A DNA stretch of 64,000 nucleotides from a bacterium (lineage in GTDB: Bacteria > Arandabacterota > Arandabacteria > Arandabacterales > Arandabacteraceae): contig JAOZOU010000001.1 of assembly GCA_029933125.1 (NCBI GenBank), positions 518,702-582,701 on the forward strand, read 5' to 3'. The position numbers and the translations under genes were made by a program. Positions 37,813-45,339 of this stretch are shown in pieces. The notes under the pieces were generated by a model, which ran no database searches, was not told the DNA's origin, and was given only the letters and a program-made list of their open reading frames with translations. Positions within the stretch are counted from its first letter, which is position 1. Every line of letters begins with the position of its first letter.

Positions 37813-38562
37813 TCACTTCGCATGTGGTCCAGTGAGAGGAACGAAGCTGACAGGTGTTATCTTCTCGGTCTCTATCTTTCCCATAACTTTCTTTACACGG
37901 TAGAGGTATTGGAATCCCCGTGAGCCTACAGGTATCACCATGATCCCACCATCTTTGAGCTGCTCTATGAGAGGCTCGGGAATTTCAGTTGGTGCGCACG
38001 TAACAATAATGCGGTCAAAAGGAGAATACTCCTTCCAACCAAGATAGCCATCGCCAACCTTGACTTTCACATTCTTATACCCGAGTTTCTTAAGACGAGC
38101 CTCCGCCTCCTTAGCCAGTGGCTCTATAATCTCAATTGTGTAAACCTCACTGGCCAGCCCAGCAAGTATTGCAGCCTGATAGCCTGAACCTGTTCCAACC
38201 TCCAGCACCCTATCTGTTGAACTGACATTAAGCTCCTCAGTCATCAATGCGACGATGTAAGGCTGGCTTATTGTCTGACCATAGCCAATGGGCACTGGAG
38301 AGTCACTGTATGCATAATGCCGATACTGCTCCGGGATGAAGAGGTGGCGAGGAACCTTGAGCATTGCGTTTATCACACACTCATCCTTTATGCCACGGGC
38401 AATAATCTGCTTTTCAACCATTCGCTTTCTTGCCTGCTCAAAGGTCTCACCCTGCTGTGGCTGTCCGCATGATAATCCCAAGATCAAGCAAGGCAAGGAG
38501 GCAAGGAAAAGAATCAAGCTCAAGGAGCTGAGCCTGCGGTAGAACTTAACCCTAGTCAACAT
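37813..38562 (-). CDS. pcm: protein-L-isoaspartate O-methyltransferase with export signal
   Basis: From residue 41 on, the protein is a normal PIMT: RMVEKQIIARGI, VPRHLFIPE and the SAM-binding LEVGTGSGYQAAILA. It methylates isoaspartyl residues so damaged proteins can be repaired. The first 33 residues, however, are a hydrophobic signal ending LILGLSCGQ, which looks like a lipoprotein or membrane anchor, so the enzyme may work in the periplasm. A supply of SAM there would be needed, so the alternative of an inner-membrane anchor facing the cytoplasm remains. It overlaps the phosphatase gene by 11 bases. Confidence 0.92.
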   Translation of the reverse strand: MLTRVKFYRRLSSLSLILFLASLPCLILGLSCGQPQQGETFEQARKRMVEKQIIARGIKDECVINAMLKVPRHLFIPEQYRHYAYSDSPVPIGYGQTISQPYIVALMTEELNVSSTDRVLEVGTGSGYQAAILAGLASEVYTIEIIEPLAKEAEARLKKLGYKNVKVKVGDGYLGWKEYSPFDRIIVTCAPTEIPEPLIEQLKDGGIMVIPVGSRGFQYLYRVKKVMGKIETEKITPVSFVPLTGPHAK

Positions 38563-39193
38563 GGCTAATCTCGCCGACCCTGATTTCTTTGACCGCCATA
38601 AGATGGCTTATGTCATTGAAGGTCACAACCCGTCTGTTTTCCAGTCCAACATCAATAATGGTCAGAGAGCCATTCTTGACCGTCAGACACCAGACATCGT
38701 CAACTGGAAGATTGAGAACTGTTGTCACATAAGTTGATATTACACCACCATGACAAACAACCAGAATATTGCCTGTCGGGTGCCTGCGTTCAATTGCTCC
38801 AAGAGTTGAAACCACCCGCCTCGTGAAGGCATTGAAATCCTCACCATTCGGTATCTTGATACGTGTCGGTCTGACCGCCCACCTGTCAAACATTTCACGG
38901 TATTCCCTGCGTATACGGCTCAGTGTTTTACCTTCCCAATCACCCAGGCAAATCTCCTTCAAACCATCCTCAACTTTAATATCAAATCTCTTTCCCACTA
39001 TGATACGAGCCGTCTCATATGCTCTGCGCAGCGGACTTGAATAGGCAGCATCAAAATCCAACCCCTTAAAGCGCTTGCGCAGGAGTTTGGCTTCCTTCTT
39101 CCCGTACTCGCTAAGTTGAGGATCCCTTTGTCCCTGAATTCGTCTCAGGCGATTCCATGTAGATTCCGCATGTCTAACAAGAAACATCAGCAT
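38552..39193 (-). CDS. histidine phosphatase family protein (phosphoglycerate-mutase-like)
   Basis: The catalytic LVRHAESTWN motif, the second Arg (SSPLRRAYETA), the proton-donor Glu region (EICLGDWEG) and the second His (VVCHGGVIS) are all present in 213 residues. Members dephosphorylate sugar phosphates, adenosylcobalamin precursors or phosphoglycerate; the substrate cannot be chosen here. It overlaps mrfB upstream by 7 bases and pcm downstream by 11, so it is in the same transcript. Confidence 0.9.
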   Translation of the reverse strand: MLMFLVRHAESTWNRLRRIQGQRDPQLSEYGKKEAKLLRKRFKGLDFDAAYSSPLRRAYETARIIVGKRFDIKVEDGLKEICLGDWEGKTLSRIRREYREMFDRWAVRPTRIKIPNGEDFNAFTRRVVSTLGAIERRHPTGNILVVCHGGVISTYVTTVLNLPVDDVWCLTVKNGSLTIIDVGLENRRVVTFNDISHLMAVKEIRVGEISHVD

Positions 39194-39957
39194 CGTCTTC
39201 CCTCGGAAAGAATTATGAAAAGTTCAGCCATCGAAAGCACATCGACAAGATTGTGCCTTAAGACTTCGACAAGCTTGCCCGCATCCTTAGTATGCACAAA
39301 CTCGTGGTAAATGCAAGGAACTTCCCAGCTGGCAACATCGCCAAAGCGGCGTCTCCCAAGAATGTACCATTCAAGCGTTACGAGGCGGCAATTCGGAAGT
39401 TCATTCTTCCATCTTCTGCGTGCATGGTGGAGCAGATCGAATTGCTGAGGTGACGCTTTCAGATCTATCTTGTGATACTTCGCTCGCTCCCGAATGTAAG
39501 GCATATCGAATGACTTACCATTGAAGGTGATGCAATTGGTGAAGTTGTCAAGAAGATGGTCCAAGCCATTTATCAAGGCTGCTTCTTCTGAATAGTCACG
39601 TGCCAGAAGCTGCCCAACGTAAAGTGAATCACATTTCCTGTAGAGAGTCCCAGCAAGAAAAAGGGGAGTAGCCGAAAACCCAGTTGTCTCAAGATCTAAG
39701 AAGATATAGCTCGGGGAGCTATCGTTATCGCCCAAAAGCACATTGGCTGCAGTCTCAAGATCATTAGCGCTGATATGCTTATCTACGCATCTCTCAAGAA
39801 GAGCAAAAGAGCCATGGTCGGTCTCGATCTCGCAAGAACTACCCAATTGGTCGAGGCCAACCTTTCCCTGCTTCTGCCTAGGATGGCTATCTTTGATCTT
39901 ATCGAGAAGGGCAAGCCTGAGGTTCTCTATGCGCTGCCTGATCGCCTCATCAAGCAT
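39187..39957 (-). CDS. mrfB: MrfB/YprB-family DEDD exonuclease
   Basis: An RNase H-like exonuclease core is visible: FLDLETTG supplies the first two acidic residues (Asp88, Glu90), TFNGKSFDMPYI the next Asp, and HNLVDVLSM the last. It is related to B. subtilis YprB (MrfB), a nuclease that works with the helicase MrfA (YprA) to repair mitomycin-C adducts. Its start lies inside the end of the MrfA-like helicase gene (8-base overlap), repeating the yprA-yprB order. It lacks the C-terminal TPR extension of the Bacillus protein. Confidence 0.82.
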   Translation of the reverse strand: MLDEAIRQRIENLRLALLDKIKDSHPRQKQGKVGLDQLGSSCEIETDHGSFALLERCVDKHISANDLETAANVLLGDNDSSPSYIFLDLETTGFSATPLFLAGTLYRKCDSLYVGQLLARDYSEEAALINGLDHLLDNFTNCITFNGKSFDMPYIRERAKYHKIDLKASPQQFDLLHHARRRWKNELPNCRLVTLEWYILGRRRFGDVASWEVPCIYHEFVHTKDAGKLVEVLRHNLVDVLSMAELFIILSEGRRC

Positions 39958-42280
39958 TTCGCATGACCTTTCTCAACATGAGCAATGCTGTCTCCTTGTT
40001 GGGAATTGGATATCCATAGCCAGGATCTGGATCTTGATGCTGGGGGGGTCTCAGCATTGGCAGACCGACGCAGGATGGACATCCCTCGGAACACTCACAT
40101 TGCTCGATGATCTGCAATGCACCCTCGAGGAGCTTGGGAAGAAGTGAGTATGCCTTCTCACAAAATCCGAGGCCACCCTTAAACCTGTCATAAAGGAAGA
40201 TAGTCGATCTACCCGTATTACTTGCCTCAACAATCCCGCCCACGTCTTGCCTATCGCACATCACAAACAGCGGAAAGATGTTTATCAGAACATTCTTAAG
40301 CCCAACAAGCCCCTCAACAGCATTCTTACCCATCTCCCTTAAGTAGGTTACAACATCCTCATCAGGGTAGAGCCACAATGATGTTGTTTCAAGATGTTGA
40401 CTGGGGAGATTAGCACTTCCGTAGCCGATGGAATCGAGTCTGTAAAATTGGATCTTCTTAAATGCTGTTGTCTTCCATGTGACAATTGCCTCACCGTAGA
40501 ACTTCCTGAAACCACGCAACATTCCCGATTTTTTCTCTGCCTTTATTCTAATAGATGAATCGAGGATAGGCTGAGTGTAATAGTCGACCTCCTTGCGCTC
40601 AACATAGGCAACTTTACCACTGAAATCGAGATCACGCACAAGATAGGTTTCCCCATTGTGGATGTATATACCTTCAGGGTAGACAAGCTCGGGTGCACTT
40701 ATCGCATCCACCACCCCTATTACCTTCTCATTAGAAGTCGCATCCACAATTGTGAAAGTATCATCCGATATCGTTCGGAGATTTACCTCGGCAGCGGGGA
40801 AATCTGTTGTTGCCCAATAGGTCTTACCCTCAATCGTTTTCACCCTCTCCACCTCTTCAAGAACCGAAACGACTGGCCAGAGGAGCTCTCCGAAATGGCA
40901 TTCGTCTGCAGATGAGAGGGGCAGCTCGAAAGCAGCACAACTCAAGTGTCCGGCAAGGATGTAGGGATTCGAAGGATCGATCACAGCATTCTCAGGTGTC
41001 TTGCCAAGAAGATAATCGGGGTTGCGCATAAGGTACTGATCGATTGGATCATTGTAAGCAATGAATATTACGAGGGACTCTCCCATCTTTCTGCCGGCTC
41101 TTCCTGCCTGCTGCCATGTCGAAGCGATTGTACCTGGAAAGCCTACGATTATTGAGGCATCAAGACTGCCAACATCAATCCCAAGTTCGAGAGCATTCGT
41201 GCTGGTTACCCCGAGGAGCTCTCCCGAGAAGAGGGCTCTCTCAATCTGACGCCTTTCCTCAGGTAAATATCCAGCTCTATAGGCTCTTACGCGATCAACG
41301 AGATGGGGATTGCGCCTTGAAAGAGCCTCACGCACATAACGCAAGATCAGCTCAGCAACCACTCGCGCCTTGGTAAAGGTTATTGTCTGAATCCCGGATT
41401 CGATCAGGGTGACCATAAGCTCATGGGCTTCGACATTCGAGCTCCGCCTCTCCATTCTATTGCTATCAATAAATGGGGGGTTCCATAAGATGAAGATCTT
41501 GGGACCATGGGGTGATCCATCTTCTGAGATAAGCTCACACTCCTCGCCTATCAGTGCCTGTGCAAGCTCGTCTGGATTTGCAATCGTAGCCGAACAGAGG
41601 ATGAAGGTTGGTTTGCTTCCGTAATGTCCAAGAATGCGCTTAAGCCTTCTGATCACATTGGCAACATTTGAGCCAAAGATACCCCTGTAGGTGTGCATCT
41701 CATCTATGACAACATACTTGAGTTTTGTGAAAAAGCGACTCCACCTTGAGTGATAAGGGAGGATGGCTTGATGGAGCATGTCAGAATTGGTCAAAGTCAG
41801 GTTTGCCTCACTGCGTAGCCTACGCCTCGTTTGCCGCGGTGTATCACCATCATAAGTTCCTGCTTTAACTACTCTTTCAAGGTCAGACGAGATTGAACAC
41901 AAGTCACCAATCATACGAAGTTGATCCTGTGCCAGCGCTTTTGTTGGGAAAATATAGAGGGCTGTTGATGCAGAATCTTTAAGCATTGATTCAAGCACGG
42001 GAACGTTATAGCAAAGAGTCTTACCACTTGCAGTTGAAGTTACAATTGTTATGTTGCGTCCTTCTCTAACAAGATCTATCGCTCGTGCCTGATGAAGATA
42101 AAGGCGCTCAATCCCTATGTGGCTTAGTGCCTCGCTGAGGTGATGAGAAATTGGTTCAAGGGGATCAGCAAAAACTGGCTTGCGAGGAGGGATTGTGTGA
42201 ATGTGTACAATCTGCCCCCTATAACCTTGGGAGCTTTTGATGGAATGGAGAATCGAGGAGATGGAATGTGTTTTTTTCAT
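39950..42280 (-). CDS. mrfA: MrfA/YprA-family DEAD/DEAH helicase with DUF1998 domain
   Basis: Residues 81-88 (TSTASGKT) form Walker A and 193-196 (DEMH) the DEAH-type Walker B; later motifs ILCSATI, TNALELGIDVG and QQAGRAGR complete a superfamily-2 helicase. The C-terminal region is the MZB/DUF1998 zinc domain with cysteines in FVMCDRQD and CECSEGCPSCVG. In B. subtilis MrfA with MrfB removes mitomycin-C lesions independently of UvrABC. The gene begins only 12 bases after dinB, downstream of lexA, so it is probably transcribed from the LexA-controlled promoter. The ribosome site is weak. 776 residues is close to the family size. Confidence 0.88.
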   Translation of the reverse strand: MKKTHSISSILHSIKSSQGYRGQIVHIHTIPPRKPVFADPLEPISHHLSEALSHIGIERLYLHQARAIDLVREGRNITIVTSTASGKTLCYNVPVLESMLKDSASTALYIFPTKALAQDQLRMIGDLCSISSDLERVVKAGTYDGDTPRQTRRRLRSEANLTLTNSDMLHQAILPYHSRWSRFFTKLKYVVIDEMHTYRGIFGSNVANVIRRLKRILGHYGSKPTFILCSATIANPDELAQALIGEECELISEDGSPHGPKIFILWNPPFIDSNRMERRSSNVEAHELMVTLIESGIQTITFTKARVVAELILRYVREALSRRNPHLVDRVRAYRAGYLPEERRQIERALFSGELLGVTSTNALELGIDVGSLDASIIVGFPGTIASTWQQAGRAGRKMGESLVIFIAYNDPIDQYLMRNPDYLLGKTPENAVIDPSNPYILAGHLSCAAFELPLSSADECHFGELLWPVVSVLEEVERVKTIEGKTYWATTDFPAAEVNLRTISDDTFTIVDATSNEKVIGVVDAISAPELVYPEGIYIHNGETYLVRDLDFSGKVAYVERKEVDYYTQPILDSSIRIKAEKKSGMLRGFRKFYGEAIVTWKTTAFKKIQFYRLDSIGYGSANLPSQHLETTSLWLYPDEDVVTYLREMGKNAVEGLVGLKNVLINIFPLFVMCDRQDVGGIVEASNTGRSTIFLYDRFKGGLGFCEKAYSLLPKLLEGALQIIEQCECSEGCPSCVGLPMLRPPQHQDPDPGYGYPIPNKETALLMLRKVMRNA

Positions 42281-42292
42281 TTATCTGACGGC

Positions 42293-43453
42293 TTAGAATC
42301 TAATAGAGCCACAACGTCTTATTGAGTCTTCTCCAAATCTATTCCTTATCGAATCAATTATCTCCACAAAACTTTTTTGCCTGTTTGCCTCTGAGAAGAT
42401 CGAGTCAAAATCAAATTCACTTTTCTTGACAAGCCCTTTGGCACTTACTCCGACCAATCTGATCTTCTCACCCTTGAAATTCTCTAGAAATAATAATTTG
42501 CCAACCTTATAAATAATTTCATCAAGATCTGTCGGTAAGGCTATTTTCTTCTGACGGGTTATTGTTTTGAAATCGGAGTTTCTAATCTTAACCATTATTG
42601 TATCACAAAGGTAACCTTCCTTTCTCATTCTTCGTCCAACCTGTTCACAAAGTCTGAGAAGGGATGAAAGAATAATTCGCTTATCGGATGTATCTCTTGG
42701 AAGAGTATACTCATGTCCAATGGACTTGGGGTCAATCCCAACAAAATATGGAATAACGGGTGATTCATCTATACCATTTGCAGTCATCCAGAGATAGCTT
42801 CCATATGCTCCAAAGATTCGAATGAGCTCATCCTCTGGGATGGAGGCCAATTCTTTTACTTTCCTTATACCAAGAGAATAGAGTTTCTCCTTGGTCTTTG
42901 GTCCAATTCCCCAGAGATCTCCTACATCTTTTTCTCCAAAAATCTTCAAAAATTCACCAGGTTTAATAAGGGTGAGACCATCAGGCTTTTCTACATCCGA
43001 AGCCATCTTGGCTACAATTTTATTTGGTCCTATGCCAATGGAACATGTGAGTTGATACTGCTGCTTAATCCTATTTTTTATCGACTTGCCTAAATCGAGA
43101 GCCTTGTCATAATCAAGATTTAAAAATTCTAAAAATGCTTCATCAACACTGAAGGGTTCAACGAAAGATGTAAACTCCCTTAAGGTATTAAGAATCTGGA
43201 TAGATGTGTAAACGTATTTCTTGGGATTGCCTTCGATAAAGATTCCTCCGGGACAAAATTTCTTTGCCTTAACCACTGGCATACCCGATTTTACACCAAA
43301 CTTCCTTGCTTCATATGATGCAGTTGAAACAACGCTTCTTCCCTCGGGGTCACCACAAACAATTACTGGTTTTCCTTTAAGTCCTGGATTGGAAAGCTGC
43401 TCAATGGATGAGAAAAAGGCATCCATATCGATATGAAAGATGAGCCTTTTCAT
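42293..43453 (-). CDS. dinB: DNA polymerase IV (Y family) DinB
   Basis: The 386-residue protein has the Y-family catalytic residues: Asp9 in FHIDMDAFF and Asp104-Glu105 in FSVDEAFLEF, plus CSIGIGPNKIVAKMASD and a helix-hairpin-helix (LWGIGPKTKEKLYSLGI). It performs error-prone bypass of damaged template bases. No clear beta-clamp motif stands out at the C-terminus. Its ATG overlaps the lexA stop by one base. The gene is AT-rich: two lines I counted by hand (42541-42600 and 43081-43140) are each 32% GC against 50% for 41101-41160 in the helicase gene. This suggests a different origin. Confidence 0.96.
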   Translation of the reverse strand: MKRLIFHIDMDAFFSSIEQLSNPGLKGKPVIVCGDPEGRSVVSTASYEARKFGVKSGMPVVKAKKFCPGGIFIEGNPKKYVYTSIQILNTLREFTSFVEPFSVDEAFLEFLNLDYDKALDLGKSIKNRIKQQYQLTCSIGIGPNKIVAKMASDVEKPDGLTLIKPGEFLKIFGEKDVGDLWGIGPKTKEKLYSLGIRKVKELASIPEDELIRIFGAYGSYLWMTANGIDESPVIPYFVGIDPKSIGHEYTLPRDTSDKRIILSSLLRLCEQVGRRMRKEGYLCDTIMVKIRNSDFKTITRQKKIALPTDLDEIIYKVGKLLFLENFKGEKIRLVGVSAKGLVKKSEFDFDSIFSEANRQKSFVEIIDSIRNRFGEDSIRRCGSIRF

Positions 43454-44058
43454 CAGTAAAACCTTCTAATAATGGCAATTACCTTTCCAATAATTCTTAC
43501 CTGGTCACTTGAATAGCTTGAAAGATCAATGGGGGAATAATCTGGATTCTCTGGCTTTAGGATTGGCTTCCCATGATTCCTGACGAACCTTTTTAGGGTT
43601 ACTTCTCCATCAACCATTGCCACAACAATTTCGCCTTCGCTTGGATAAGGATCCTTTTTGACAACTGCTATGTCTCCATCGTTTATTCCAGCATTTATCA
43701 TACTATTCCCCTTTACCCTGAGAGCAAAAACGTATTTCCCTTTAGCAAGCCTCTCATCAACAACAATATTTCCCTCGATATTCTCATCTGAGATTATTGG
43801 CTCTCCAGCAGGAATCCTTCCCAGGATTGGGACTACCCTTACCTTCTCACTTGGAAATTTCTCTTTAAGCCTAATCCCTCTCGCCTTGAATCTTTCTCTT
43901 TCTATCAAGCCCTCATCTTCAAGTTTTCGAAGGAAATATCTGACACCATTAGTAGATGAGATTCCAAAGCGCATACCTATCTCCCTTATTGTTGGTGGTA
44001 GCCCTACGCTCTCTATTCTCTCCCTTATGAATTCGAATATTTGTCGCTTCTTGTCCAC
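43453..44058 (-). CDS. lexA: LexA repressor
   Basis: A winged helix at residues 1-65 (PPTIREIGMRFGISSTNGVRYF) is followed by the self-cleaving peptidase domain: cleavage site Ala84-Gly85 (IPAGEP), catalytic Ser119 (KGNSMI) and Lys156 (VTLKRF). It represses the SOS regulon until RecA filaments trigger its cleavage. The start is GTG, seven bases after the -10 element, so the transcript would have almost no leader. The promoter holds a 22-bp near-palindrome likely to be its own operator. It shares a transcript with dinB and probably the mrfA/mrfB genes. The gene is AT-rich like dinB. Confidence 0.96.
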   Translation of the reverse strand: MDKKRQIFEFIRERIESVGLPPTIREIGMRFGISSTNGVRYFLRKLEDEGLIERERFKARGIRLKEKFPSEKVRVVPILGRIPAGEPIISDENIEGNIVVDERLAKGKYVFALRVKGNSMINAGINDGDIAVVKKDPYPSEGEIVVAMVDGEVTLKRFVRNHGKPILKPENPDYSPIDLSSYSSDQVRIIGKVIAIIRRFY

Positions 44059-44064
44059 ATTCGG

Positions 44065-44093
44065 ATTTTACTACACATTTGTGCAGTAATCAA
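44065..44093 (-). promoter_or_regulatory. lexA-dinB promoter
   Basis: On the minus strand TTGATT (44088-44093) and TAAAAT (44065-44070) are 17 bases apart. The spacer is almost filled by the palindromic operator. Transcription would begin at or next to the lexA GTG at 44058. Confidence 0.65.
44068..44089. promoter_or_regulatory. candidate LexA operator (near-palindrome)
   Basis: TTACTACACA, a TT centre, and TGTGCAGTAA form a 22-bp palindrome with a single mismatch between half-sites. It overlaps both promoter elements of lexA, where a repressor would block RNA polymerase. It is unlike the E. coli (CTGT-N8-ACAG) and Bacillus (GAAC-N4-GTTC) boxes. No second copy was found in the window. Confidence 0.6.
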
Positions 44094-44216
44094 CATAAAA
44101 CTTTCGAATAATTTTAGTTAGCTTATCTCTTTATTTCAGAAGAGGTTATGGTAAATCAGGAGATATGAAAGCCAGATAACCTTTGCTTCCTTTTTCTATC
44201 TCTTATCTATGACCTG

Positions 44217-45242
44217 CTAAAGTTTGAGAGCTAATTCAGTCACTGGGATTCTATATATTCTAAACCACCTGTATATCTCTTCATTCGAAACCCGCTTGAG
44301 CTTCTTCAAACGTTTTCTCTCCTCAAGCACATGGGGGAGGGCAAGAAAAGCATCAATGTAGGCCTTCATAACTATTGCAACAAGTCTAAATGTTGAATAT
44401 CTCGATGCGAATCTCCCAGCAGCTCCCTTCTTTGATATAGCAGCGTAAGCCTGAAGAAGGTAGCGGAGCAAACTGTAAAAGGGACTTAAGACAACCATTT
44501 TGAAGGGGAAATATTTCCAGACAATCCATATACGATTTCTCTCGACAAGGTAAACCTTTTGAGGCGAATACTCTCCTGTAGTTGCGGAATATTTATGATA
44601 GACAATTGCTCCTGGCACGAATAGACATCCCCAGCCAGCAAGTCTACCTCTAATCCCAATATCAGTATCATCGCCATAGGCAAAATGCGCTTCATCAAAG
44701 AGCCCGATATCGTCAAACATATCCTTGCGATATAGAGCCGCACAGCCACTAGGAAAGAAGACATCGAGCCTATCATCATATTGCCCTCGATCAACTTCCA
44801 TTCTTCCTCTTCCTCTATTGAGACCATCGGGATAGATAAGATGACCTGTTGTATCAATCACATCAGGTCTATCATAGAAGAGAGTTTTGCTTGCGAACAT
44901 CCCTATGCGGGGATTGGATTCTGCTGCTTTCACAAGCTCGGCAAGCCAGGAAGGATGCGCCTCAGTATCGTTGTTGAGCAACGCTATGAACCTACCGGAG
45001 GCTATTTCTATACCCTGATTGCATGCCATGGCAAAACCATAATTGGAGGGGTTCTGTATGATTTTCTTAACCCAGGGAAAGTGCTCTTTGATGAAGGCAA
45101 CCGAGCCATCCTCGCTGCCATTGTCAACCACAATGACCTCGAATTGCTTGAACTCCTGCTTCTCAAGCGAAGCAAGACAATCCTTGAGGAGTTCTCTGCC
45201 ATTGAGATTTGGAATTATTACGGATACCGCTATCTCATCCAT
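44217..45242 (-). CDS. family 2 glycosyltransferase
   Basis: The GT-A fold begins VSVIIPNLNGRELLKDCL with the nucleotide-sugar motif VIVVDNGSEDGS and a LLNNDTEAH metal motif; FAYGDDTDIGIRGRLAG carries the catalytic acidic residues, as in rhamnosyl/dTDP-sugar transferases. About 80 residues at the end form a membrane-associating tail (PFYSLLRYLLQAYAAI). It likely adds a sugar to a surface glycan or lipid carrier in the cytoplasm. It is transcribed alone, away from the P-type ATPase gene. Confidence 0.9.
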   Translation of the reverse strand: MDEIAVSVIIPNLNGRELLKDCLASLEKQEFKQFEVIVVDNGSEDGSVAFIKEHFPWVKKIIQNPSNYGFAMACNQGIEIASGRFIALLNNDTEAHPSWLAELVKAAESNPRIGMFASKTLFYDRPDVIDTTGHLIYPDGLNRGRGRMEVDRGQYDDRLDVFFPSGCAALYRKDMFDDIGLFDEAHFAYGDDTDIGIRGRLAGWGCLFVPGAIVYHKYSATTGEYSPQKVYLVERNRIWIVWKYFPFKMVVLSPFYSLLRYLLQAYAAISKKGAAGRFASRYSTFRLVAIVMKAYIDAFLALPHVLEERKRLKKLKRVSNEEIYRWFRIYRIPVTELALKL

Positions 45243-45339
45243 GTAAACCTCTCAAGGCTTCGAAACAAAATGCTATACAAGCGAAGTGCTGCCAGTAGTA
45301 TAATTCAAACACCACGTTGCTAAAAGGGAGAATCGTGTC

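Noticed and set aside
43658-44089. 143-codon frame on the plus strand
   Set aside because: It is antisense to lexA and low in complexity (Ser/Pro/Leu-rich), as expected for a shadow frame.
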